Origin: Pictodentalium vernedei
Lineage: Eukaryota; Mollusca; Scaphopoda; Dentaliida; Dentaliidae
NCBI GenBank assembly: GCA_031216915.1
Contig: CM062292.1
Location: 69,242,790-69,306,789 of the forward strand
Length of the DNA stretch: 64,000 nt
Reading direction: 5' to 3'
Below, in pieces: positions 54,164-62,825 of the stretch; position 1 is the stretch's first letter; each line of letters opens with the position of its first letter. Made by a program: the position numbers and the translations under genes. The notes under the pieces were generated by a model that did not search any database, had not been told where the DNA came from, and saw nothing but the letters and a program-made list of their open reading frames with translations.

Positions 54164-54416
54164 TTAACCCTTTACCTAACACGAAAAGCAGACGACACTT
54201 GCAAATAAAATTCTTGAATAACTATTTTTTTTTTACTTTTTGCGTCAAAACCATAGCTTATGGCCCCTCAGTGGAACGAGCTCAATGAGCTCGTTCCAAT
54301 GAGGGGTCATAAGCTATGGTTTTGAGACAAAAAATGAAAAAAATAATGAAAACTGAATGGTGATTTTTGTGAAGAGCGCTGGCCGGTTTTGACCGTTACG
54401 TTGGGTAAAGGGTTAA
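54164..54416. mobile_element. TTAA MITE, subfamily A1
   Basis: The ends are TTAACCCTTTACCTAACA and GTTGGGTAAAGGGTTAA, both TTAA intact. The stem is CTCAGTGG/CCAATGAG (A/T type with one change) around GAGCTCAATGAGCTC. Confidence 0.93.
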
Positions 54417-54784
54417 AGTAACAACAAATGTGTTCTAGTAACTTTGCTTGTAACGTTGAGTCGAAGATATTGTCCCCTGAGAGCATCAAGTCTTTAGCAT
54501 TGTAGATGGCGCGTTAGTGCACTCACCAGGCGATACGCTGTCACGTGACACTATTAATTTTTTTTATCAAACTAATTACCTGGCTTGAGTCTGCAATGTT
54601 ACCCTGAAACCAGGGAATTATTATCCCCCCACGTCAGATAAATTTGAAAAAAACTGGTATTAAATAACCCTATTCTAGTATTTGAGCACTTGATGTCATG
54701 TTCAACTCAAGAGTTTCCACAGACCAGGAGAAAATACTGAATGAAGGAAACATGAATATTTTAATTTGAATGGTTAAGATTTGG
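54417..54784. other. No gene; repeat fragment
   Basis: CCCCTGAGAGCATCAAGTCTTT near 54475 matches the hairpin of the 35175 repeat. Otherwise AT-rich sequence. Confidence 0.4.
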
Positions 54785-55034
54785 TTAACCCTTTACCTAA
54801 CACAGCTTTTTTAAAATAAATTAAATTTAACATTTTTCGAAAACAATTTTCACAATTTTTCAATAAAACCATACAACTATGGATATCATTAGAACCGGCT
54901 CGACGAGCCGGTTCTAGTGATATCCATATTTGTATGGTTTTATCGAGACATTTGTAAGCTATTTTTGGCTACGGTGGGCTTATTTTGGTCAATTTCCTGG
55001 ACGTTTTTGGTCGCTATGTTAGGTAAAGGGTTAA
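54785..55034. mobile_element. TTAA MITE, subfamily B, complete
   Basis: The ends are TTAACCCTTTACCTAACA and GTTAGGTAAAGGGTTAA. The core is different from A: TATGGATATCATTAGAACCG with inverted partner around GGCTCGACGAGCC. It is the reference copy for the fragments at 12640 and 31129. Confidence 0.92.
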
Positions 55035-56232
55035 TTTGGTTAATATGGTCAGTTCGAATGATTAAATTCAAAGATTATCAACCCGAGAGAATGCAACATG
55101 AAAAGTTCTTCTTCTTCGGTCGTTTCCGGTATCATTTTCGGTAAACCTCGGCCGGGAAGACATTGCCGAATATGTCGCACGAGAACATTACCGGCAGAGG
55201 AAATATTGCAGAATAGCAAATCAAATTGAATGGCAGGTTACTGTAGACTTTTAAAATAGGGTATAATAAAGAGTTTTATATCGCGATTACTGGATGTCTT
55301 CAACGTTGCTCGATACAATACGGGCGTTGAAAAAAGTGTCAGGAAAACCGAACTTGGAGTACAGCCTACAGCATGTAAAGGTGCATATGACTGGTATGCA
55401 ATTGGTATCACCGCATGTGCGATACAATTTTATTTTTATCGTACAGGTAGAACAGTGGGAATCCCGTGTTTTACATTAATAGGTATGTGATAAATGGTAG
55501 TTCATGACAAAAGGCGGTTCAGTTATTTCTATTAGGCATCGCATGTCGATCTAGAAGGTTGAAACATTGTATTTTTCTATCAAAATAGAATTCCACGCAG
55601 CTATTCCGATATATTCCCTACTATATTTTAACTTACCCTGACTATCTATTCTCAGTTTTTAAAATAGTACAAGTGAAATGAAATCACTCACGAATCACTT
55701 GTCAGACAGGCTCAGCATACTGCTTTCAAAATAAATCTTTTACATTGAACGCGCAGCACAGAGATTCGCAGATTTAGAACGATTGGGTTTCATGTTCCAA
55801 GAAGGTTTATCTAACAAATTGGCGATGGTTGTCAGAAAATGGATATCAGAACATATCGATGATGTCATCGATGACAAACGCAGACAGGAGTACAAGAACG
55901 TCAAGAAACCAACCAGCTGCTCTAACTAAGGTCAATCACGCCAACTATCTCGGCGAACAAGTGCCGTTCCACTGAACTAAACATGAGTATTCTTGGGACG
56001 GAGTTATGCATGCAACTTGGACAGGCGGGGTTCTGGAAACTGTTGACCTTTTATGCAAAAGAACGGCAGACATCAACACAGTAGTCCGGTAAGAAGTACA
56101 CAGTGAAATGGAAGAGAGATGGCACACATGGCGCGCTGTGTTCCTATCAATCTTCTGGACAAAATGCCCATTCAGCAGGTTAAGTGTTATAAGGCCATAG
56201 TTGGGTTCAACTGAAAGGTATTGGTGCCGTGC
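55035..56232 (+). other. Weak exon-like segments, no assigned gene
   Basis: One open segment (about 55245-55484) includes LLDVFNVARYNTGVEKSV and ends at G|GTATGTG, a good donor-like site. Another (about 55770-55929) reads RFADLERLGFMFQEGL... to a stop and is preceded by GCACAG. Both are short, with no domain. In DNA of this composition stop-free runs of 50-80 codons are expected, so these are only candidates. Confidence 0.25.
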
Positions 56233-56484
56233 TTAACCTTTTACCTTAAACTGAAAAGCAGACGACACTTGCAAACAAAATTCTTGAATAACTAATTTTT
56301 AATTTTTTTTGTCTCAAATACATAGATTATGATCCCTCATTGGAACGAGCTCGTCGAGCTCGTTCCAATGAGGGGTCATAACCTATGTTTTTGAGACAAC
56401 AAATGAAATAATAATGAAAATTAATTGGCGAGTTTTGTGAATAGCGCTGGCCGATTTTGACCGTTACGTTGGGTAAAAGGTTAA
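56233..56484. mobile_element. TTAA MITE, subfamily A1
   Basis: The ends are TTAACCTTTTACCTTAAA and GTTGGGTAAAAGGTTAA. The stem is CTCATTGG/CCAATGAG around GAGCTCGTCGAGCTC. Both TIRs carry matching T/A substitutions (CCTTTT / AAAAGG). Confidence 0.92.
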
Positions 56485-56628
56485 AAGGCTTCATATTTCG
56501 TGGGTAAGCTTCACAATGAATTAAAATCAGACGTGTTTTGTCAACATGAATTTGCCGTGTTACGCTCTAAAATCAGTTGGGGTAAAAATTAACCCAAATC
56601 ATCTGGGCTGAGTGAATATGAACCCAAC

Positions 56629-57002
56629 TGACGTAAGCAGGAAGCGCGGTGGCTCAGTGGTTACGGCATTGGGCTTCAAACAGAAAGATCCATGGTTCGA
56701 TCCCCACCAGGGGTAACTGCGTTATGTCCTTGGGCAAAGCACTTAATCCCAATTGCCCACGTGGGGGTACGGTGGTGCTGTGTACTAAGGCGTACTGTAC
56801 GTCGATTGCACACTTGTCTCCAACCAATGCTAGCCATGCTTGTGTGGAGTTTGTACGTTGGGGATTCTGACAGTTGCTCGCCACGGCTCGATGGTTCTCT
56901 CCGGTTCCCCGACTTCCTCCACCCGTAAAACTGTCCGACACGAGGTGACCCTGGTTGCCGAATGTGTCGTTAAAATACCAATAAATAAATTGACTCAAGC
57001 AG
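56629..57002 (+). mobile_element. SINE, tRNA-head family, full length (copy N)
   Basis: The body is 56641-56990 between 12-bp repeats with two mismatches (TGACGTAAGCAG, TGACTCAAGCAG). The head is GAAGCGCGGTGGCTCAGTGG with B box GGTTCGATCCCC. The body has ATGTCCTTGGGCAAAGCACT, and the tail is CCAATAAATAAAT. Confidence 0.93.
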
Positions 57003-58052
57003 ATTATGTTCAGCCGAGTGTCAATGCTGTTAAATGGGGCTGTTACGAGTTTAGTAAACTCATGAGTAAATCTTGGTGTACGCAGTCAGTGATGAAATGC
57101 TGCCATCTGGAGAACAGCTACATCGAAGGTGTGGAAGAAATAAATGTTCGAAGAACTGTGCTTTGAAACACAATTATTAAGTGAAACGTGCAACAAAAAA
57201 AGTAACAGACTGAATATGTTACGCTTTCTGCTTTGCTTTAAATACAAAATCTTCTGCTATAACAACGTCATGTTGCCCCCAAACATAAAATATTTCGCGA
57301 TGTGCAGAAATGCAGATAAGAGAGCTGATAGATGCGGCACGCTTCGTTTGGAGGCTCAAACTCTCCCGAATCCAAGAGTGAAATTCAATTTTCAAAATGA
57401 TGCTGGAAAAATGGCAATTCTTTCTAGAATTAGAAATCCTTGCAAAAGAAGATCTGATTTGGGATTTATGAACATTCTGCGAGGTGAACATATATTTATA
57501 TCTTGTTGGAAACAACCATTCTGCCCATGGAGCTGCACAGTTAACAACATACTTTGCTTTGAAACTGTATTGATTTTATATGGTGATCTCGTGCCACGTA
57601 TTTCTGTAGACCATCAATCAATTTTATTTTGTTAGCAAAGGCATTTGAAAACAGAAATTCTTGAACATTAAACAAAGATTCTTAGGACGTACTGATGTTG
57701 TAAAATTGCGGAGGAAATGGCGGTTTTCCTGTCAAACACTGTGTTAATCAGAATGATAAACGACTTGAGGCATTCCGTTAATAATGAACGTGATGTAAGA
57801 AAGAGACTTATGCAGACTGAAAATACATAGACACACAATCATAGTCTTAGCATCAATACATTAAACAGAGGCTCAATTCTCTGCTAACTGGAGGAGGAAT
57901 GGTCGTATGGTCCACCGAGAGAATTCTTGGTGAGCCCTCTATTGGGTTTCCCCTGGGGCCCCCCAAATTTATGTAGCCCATCACCTGTTGGTGCGTGAAA
58001 GTTCGAGAAAGTGGCCAAAAGACGAAATGGATCTGATTGCATATAGACTACC
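57003..58052 (+). other. Open segments without domain
   Basis: A frame at 57003-57166 (DYVQPSVNAVKWGCYEFS...) and a 163-codon frame at 57144-57635 overlap in different phases. The longer one is above typical noise length but has irregular composition and no domain. No splice structure could be argued. Confidence 0.28.
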
Positions 58053-58118
58053 GGTATATCGAAATGTTCTCAATGTGGACTGCCATTGGCAGTCCACATT
58101 GAGAACATTTCGATATAT
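58053..58118. repeat. Hairpin, ~32-bp arms
   Basis: GGTATATCGAAATGTTCTCA, continuing to ATGTGGACTGCC, has an almost exact inverted partner. A diverged relative is at 23174-23236, and the surrounding 58100-58400 is shared with 22850-23010. Confidence 0.85.
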
Positions 58119-58688
58119 TATCAGTATGCTTTGCCACTGATCGTTCAGATGAAAGGAAACAGCCTTCCTTCAGTTTGAAAAAGTAAAATTTTCTCCAATC
58201 GGGCCGAACCATGGCCTTCCCGATGGGTCTCCCCTCCCCGGCAGAACAATTTTTGCCGAATGCGCAATGACGATACAAAAATGCCATCGAAGCGTCCTCT
58301 ATGTGAACTGCCATTGATCGCTCAGATGCAAGGAAGCCGTGTTCATTCAGTTCGAAAAATCTAAATTTTCTCCGGGTCTGGAACCCCCTAGGTGCATTTC
58401 CCGGTAACTCTGCCAACTCTTACACAGGTATTGTTCCACTGTAACATCGATGTAACATCGATGGCTTTTATCGTTCAGCAGTCATGTGATAACTAAAATT
58501 GGCAGCCAGCTGAGGAAAGGGTACCTTAACCTTTTTTCAGGAAACCCCTTTTCTTGGGGAGTCTTTTTATTTGTAGAACATGTTGTGCTGTGATCAAGAA
58601 ATAGAACAGTGAATATCAACTGGATCGCTGGAGTGGGTCGGTAGTTCTCTGTCCCATTTTCTCCCCACAAAGCTATAGAATCTGACCA
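58119..58688. repeat. Dispersed repeat related to 22850-23150
   Basis: CACTGATCGTTCAGATG(A/C)AAGGAA occurs twice (near 58137 and 58315) with CAGTT(T/C)GAAAAA following, an internal ~178-bp duplication. A 122-codon minus-strand frame spans both copies and is a repeat product. Confidence 0.6.
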
Positions 58689-59095
58689 GGGGCCAAAACT
58701 ATTGAACTTTTACAGTTGTATCTTCTAGAATTGTGGGAAGCACGGTGGCTTAATGGGTAGAGATGGCGGCTGCAAGCCAAGAGGGCATCGGCACGAATCG
58801 TTGTGTCCTTGGGCAAGGCACTTCATCCCAATTGTCCACGTGGGGGTCCAATGACGTTGTGTACTAAGGCGTACTGCACGTCGATGGGGCACTTGTCTTC
58901 AACCAATGTTAACCCTACGTGTGTGGAGTTAGTACGTTGGGGAGTCTGACAGTTGCTCGCCGTTGCGCGGTGATTCTCTCAGGGTACTCCGACTTCCCCC
59001 ACCCGTAAAACTGTCCAACATGAGGTGACCAAATATTTTTAGAATTGTAGTTTCTAGTTATGACTTTAAATGGGTCGAAATGAACCATTTGTATT
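58689..59095. mobile_element. Palindromic MITE (GGGGCCAA family) split by a SINE
   Basis: The left arm 58689-58734 (GGGGCCAAAACTATTGAACT, TCTAGAATTGT) and right arm 59040-59095 (TAGAATTGTAGTTTCTAG, TGACTTTAAATGGG) match 41936-42157. The inner part is missing on the far side. Confidence 0.75.
58735..59039 (+). mobile_element. SINE, tRNA-head family (copy O), nested in MITE
   Basis: Exact TAGAATTGT repeats (58726 and 59040) flank the body. The head is GGGAAGCACGGTGGCTTAATG. The body has GTGTCCTTGGGCAAGGCACT. The 3' end stops at AACATGAGGTGACCAAATATTT without the usual AAAT tail. Confidence 0.9.
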
Positions 59096-59829
59096 TTTAT
59101 ATCTGTCGCGTTGGGGTTAATGGCAGTTTTAAGCCGGAAAAATGATTTATTTGACTCTGTGCCAATCCAATTCTGAATTTTTTAGTTATCCCTGCTGTTT
59201 TGCTGATGATACAATGAATTTAACATTTTTGATAGAGAAATTTTGCAGGAAGTGATAATAATTTTACACTGATTTATTGAACAGGTGGGATTGTTTTCAA
59301 TTGAGAATATCACGTCGGCGATTGATGCACGATTCGTAATCACGACAAAGCATTTTGAAGAAAAAATACTGTAAAAAGGAGAAGAATCTAATCTGTTACA
59401 TCATGCGTGAGAGATTTGTTAAAGTTTTTCAATAATGAATGAGAAATGTTGGCACTTTCAGCCAATAACAATATATTTTTTTTGTCACATTCACCAGTTG
59501 AAGGGGGTAATGAGATTTTCCCTCATCTTCCCTGTAATTATAATACCATTCTATAATACTACCATCCTCGTTTGGAAATCTCGCAAAATGAAGTTTTCAA
59601 AGTATTAGCCTCTAGTACTACTGATACTGTACGGTAGAGGACAAAGACTTCAAAATTAAAAAAAAAATAAATAAACAAACGCCCATTTTTACTCAGTGGA
59701 AACACCGAGAAATGGAGCAGTGCTTCACTTCTGTGGTACAGGTGTAAGTTCCGTTTTACTACTATAATAAGACCGGGCGGTCAGCCAACGGCTTCTGAAG
59801 TGGAAACACCTAGAAATGGAGCAGTGCGT
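59096..59829. other. No gene recognised
   Basis: AT-rich. AACACC(G/T)AGAAATGGAGCAGTGC occurs twice (near 59700 and 59805), an ~105-bp apart direct repeat. Confidence 0.45.
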
Positions 59830-60034
59830 CACTATAAAACTTGTACAATTGTATTTTCTAGAATTGTATTTTCTGTCTATTAATATAACTGACTAAAATG
59901 AATCATTAACATTTTAAAAGATATGGCAATTTGCCTACTGGCAAATTGCCAGATCTTTGAAAATGCTAATGGTTCATTTTAACCGATTTAAAGTCATAAC
60001 TAGAAAATACAATTCTAGAACTACAATTGTAATG
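59830..60034. mobile_element. Palindromic MITE (ACTATAAAAC family)
   Basis: It begins ACTATAAAACTTGTACAATT and has the TGGCAATTTGCCTACTGGCA hairpin centre. It ends AACTACAATTGTAATGGG. It is about 90% like 41936-42157. Confidence 0.85.
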
Positions 60035-60150
60035 GGTTTTTTTGTTTTGTCCCCAGCACGAGGTAAAATGAAGTGGATAAATATTTTGTCCCCTTCCCCA
60101 CTTCTTCTAGCCTGGCCACGCTTCTGACAGACTGCCTAGCTATTGAGTGA

Positions 60151-60530
60151 CTAAAATATTTTTTTTAATCTTATTTGTTTTACAAGGATTAGCGAACAAG
60201 TTATGCAACTTACATTAACGCCTCTCCTTGGCTCAATGGCGCAGGTGTGTGGGATGACTTTCGTAGCGGCAACTTCGTGGCCTAGCTCTTCTCGAATACT
60301 ACGCGGAGTGTATCTCTCTTCCCCACAGAGGACAGCCATTTTACGTCCCCACCCGTTGTGACTGTACTTTTTGACAGCATCAAATCCACAATTGATGCTG
60401 ACAGAGAGTGTTCGAATACCTCGAGAACTTTCCCCGATCGGGGATCGATCCCTGGGCCCCTGGCGTGAGAGACGAGCGCACTTATGCACTCGGCCACCAC
60501 TCTCTTGACAAAAAGATCAAATGCTAAAAT
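60151..60530 (-). mobile_element. Second SINE family, full length, tRNA head
   Basis: In minus sense it has an A-box-like TGGCCGAGTGC and B-box-like GGGATCGATCCCC, so a tRNA-derived (serine/leucine-like long arm) head. A unique body follows, then GTTGCATAACTTGTTCGC and an AAAACAAATAAGATTAAAAAA tail. CTAAAATA at 60151 and 60523 is a probable target duplication. The body shares nothing with the common SINE. A truncated sister is at 41685. Confidence 0.88.
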
Positions 60531-60549
60531 AGAAGACATAGAGAGTACA

Positions 60550-60693
60550 CGCTTGACTGGACTGGTTATGTGAAATAATTCATGAGAGGTGAGGGACGTT
60601 GTACAAACACGAGTGCGCGAATGCGCACGAGTATTTTACAATATAGTCCCTCGCCTCGAATGAATTATTTCACGAAACCAGTCCAGTCAAGCG
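60550..60693. repeat. 144-bp imperfect palindrome
   Basis: CGCTTGACTGGACTGGTTATG at the left pairs with CACGAAACCAGTCCAGTCAAGCG at the right. AATAATTCAT and GTGAGGGAC inside have inverted partners; the centre is GTGCGCGAATGCGCAC. Confidence 0.85.
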
Positions 60694-60738
60694 ATTACTC
60701 TGTTTATTACTTTTCATTATTAACGATAATTATATTAT

Positions 60739-60988
60739 TTAACCCTTTACCTAACGTAACGGCCAAAAACGGCAAGCACTATTCTCAAAACTCGCCAATT
60801 AATTTTCATTATTTTTTAATGTTTTGTCTCTAAAACATAGGTTATGACCCCTCATTGGAACGAGCCCGTCGAGCTCGTTCCAATGAGGAGTCATAACCTA
60901 TGTTTTGGAGACAAAAAATTAAAATAATAGTTATTCAAGAATTTTTTTTGCAAGTGTCGTCTACTTTTCATGTTAAGTAAAGGATTAA
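60739..60988. mobile_element. TTAA MITE, subfamily A1
   Basis: The ends are TTAACCCTTTACCTAACG and GTTAAGTAAAGGATTAA. The stem is CTCATTGG/CCAATGAG around GAGCCCGTCGAGCTC. It is the nearest element downstream of the TNF-like exon. Confidence 0.92.
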
Positions 60989-61302
60989 AAAAGCCAAAAA
61001 AACCCTAATGAAGTCCCCACTACACCCACGGCAAAGCGTCTTCGTTTGCGCGCACGGATACATGATACAATTGTTGATTGCATAATTCACTTGTGAAGTT
61101 ATCGTTTATAATCAAACCCGGAAATCCCAGTAAATCACTCTTTGGAAAGTAATAAAATGAAAATAAATAAGCTTCCAGTTTCACAGAAATACGAAAACTA
61201 CTACATTTTGATGATGGACATTATGAACATGAAAATTAGTAACCAGGAAATTTCACGTGAAGCAATGGGTATAGATCTAGAAAACAAACACAAAACGGAA
61301 AA
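60989..61302 (-). other. 3' flank of the TNF-like exon
   Basis: Presumed 3' UTR of the minus-strand TNF-like gene. I see no minus-strand AATAAA in this stretch, so the transcript may end further left or use a variant signal. Confidence 0.4.
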
Positions 61303-61733
61303 TCACAACTGGAACATTCCAAAGTAATTCTGCTTATGATCACGTGACACCATTGTCAAATTGGAAACTTTTACAAATACTTCATCTCCTTGTCTAAGAA
61401 AAAATACAGCACCTAAATAGCTGGTATATTCACCAAATGATTTTTCCAGATTCCAGCATTTTGTAATAGAGTTCTGAGCAAGTACCTCCTCACCTCCTTG
61501 TCGGTATATGATGTTATATCGATATAAGTAATGAGACAGGCTGTGCGATCCACTTCCAAGCAAAGTTGCCTGTTTTAAATGCCCGAAAACTTCAAAGAAT
61601 GAAATCTGACTGTAGACAAAGTACAAACCGGTTTGCGGCACAACCAGTCGTCCGTTTCTGTATATTAGATTATTAGTAAATGCTATATCTTCTTTATGTA
61701 TCCACTCGGATATTGGAAACTGACTACCGGGAA
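61303..61733 (-). CDS. TNF-superfamily ligand, last exon (TNF homology domain)
   Basis: The minus-strand exon follows TTATATATTTTCAG; the first two bases complete a codon begun in the previous exon. It encodes about 143 residues to a TGA. Domain signatures are in order: WIHKEDIAFTNNLIY, RLVVPQTGLYFVYSQISF (core strand), HYLYRYNIIYRQGGEE, the C of SITKC, EYTSYLGAVFFLRQGDEVFV, an N-glycosylation site NLT, and the closing YFGMFQL. That is the standard TNF homology domain pattern; these ligands form trimers that bind TNF receptors. The membrane anchor and stalk would lie in upstream exons not visible here. The frame runs further upstream without a stop, into SINE sequence, but that part is intron. 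Which TNF subgroup it belongs to cannot be told. Confidence 0.9.
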
Positions 61734-61760
61734 CTGAAAATATATAACAGGAAAATAAAA
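61720..61760 (-). promoter_or_regulatory. Splice acceptor of the TNF-like exon
   Basis: In minus sense TTTTATTTTCCTGTTATAT precedes ATTTTCAG|TTCCC; the AG is at 61735-61734. The pyrimidine-rich tract and CAG fit a consensus 3' splice site in phase with the domain. Confidence 0.8.
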
Positions 61761-61782
61761 CAGCATCGTAATATAAACGATT

Positions 61783-62117
61783 TATGTTAGCACCTTCAAC
61801 ATCCAGGGTCACCTCGCGTCGGACAGTTTACGGTTAGAGGAAACCAAAATAGCCGGAGAAAACTACCGAGCAACGGGCAGCAACTGCCAGACTCCCCAAT
61901 CTACTAACTCCACACAAGCAGGGTTAGCATTGGTTGAAGACCAATTCACCATCGACGTGCAGTACACCTCATTATTTTGCGCCACCGTGCCCCCACGTGG
62001 GCAATAGAGTTGAAGTGCCTTGACCAAGAACACAACGCAGTTACCCCTGGCGGGATCGAACCGTACACCTTTCGGTTTGAAGTCCAATTCTGTAACCAGC
62101 GAGCCAGCGCCCTCTCT
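61783..62117 (-). mobile_element. SINE, tRNA-head family (copy P), in the TNF-like intron
   Basis: In minus sense it has B box GGTTCGATCCCGCC, GTGTTCTTGGTCAAGGCACT and GTGTACTGCACGTCGATGG, ending at ACGCGAGGTGACCCTGG. The AAAT tail is lost. There is no clear target duplication, so this is an older copy. Confidence 0.85.
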
Positions 62118-62178
62118 AGTAATATAAACTAGTGCCCTGTTAAGCTCAAATTCTGTAAGGAATCCGAGGCTATTATTA

Positions 62179-62491
62179 CAGTTAAAACTAGAAGCCTGTC
62201 ACGAAATACGCACAAATAGCACGTCGATCTGCGCGTTAATCTACGAGTTATGACCATAGTAAAGCTATCGAATCCTGTACATACAGCCCGTGCACAAGCA
62301 ATGTTTCAGCCAATGGACCTCCGAGTAACCCGGAGGTCCATTGGCTGAAACATTGCCGGTGTTTGCTGTGAGTAACCAGGAGAACCTGCCGTGCTTTGGA
62401 TGCCATTCGATATGGCAATTGCGCGCAATTCATACGCACAATTAAGCCTAGATAAGCGCACAGTTCGTGACGGAACTTCTAGTTTTAACTG
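62179..62491. mobile_element. TA-type MITE, 313 bp, complete
   Basis: TA flanks both sides (62177-62178, 62492-62493). The ends CAGTTAAAACTAGAAG match inverted over 16 bases. The central hairpin is GCAATGTTTCAGCCAATGG with perfect partner across CTCCGAGTAACCCGGAG. It is identical in length to 47828-48140. CAGT starts and TA sites point to the Tc1/mariner superfamily. Confidence 0.93.
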
Positions 62492-62825
62492 TAAGTACAC
62501 TTTCCGTAGATTATGACACCTCTTTCAGAGACACTTTTTATGGAGTTTGTGCCGTTGCTGTGACTGATTAAGTGCTTGAAGCCACTATCAGGAATTTAAA
62601 ATGAAAGTGTCAATGACACTGTAGCTCAACTTGTCAAGACAAAGACATGTACATGTATTAAGCATGTGACACAGCAATGACAAACATCTAGGTAATGACC
62701 TGATAACAAAGGTACATATAAAGTATTGCAACGGTCTGTACATAAATACTGACCGTTGCCTGTAACAAATGTATAGGTAAAGTATTGTAAAGGTGGGTGA
62801 CAGTCAGATGCTAAACTAGAAAAAA
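62492..62825. other. No gene recognised
   Basis: GGT(A/G)A(A)...TAAAGTATTG(C/T)AA recurs at about 62718 and 62778 as a short direct repeat. No frames of note. Confidence 0.4.

Noticed and set aside
57144..57635. 163-codon plus-strand frame as a gene
   Set aside because: No domain, odd composition, overlapping open frames in other phases and no splice or promoter support.
61734..61812. Upstream in-frame extension of the TNF-like exon to an ATG at 61812
   Set aside because: It crosses a strong splice acceptor and enters the decayed SINE tail; it is intron.
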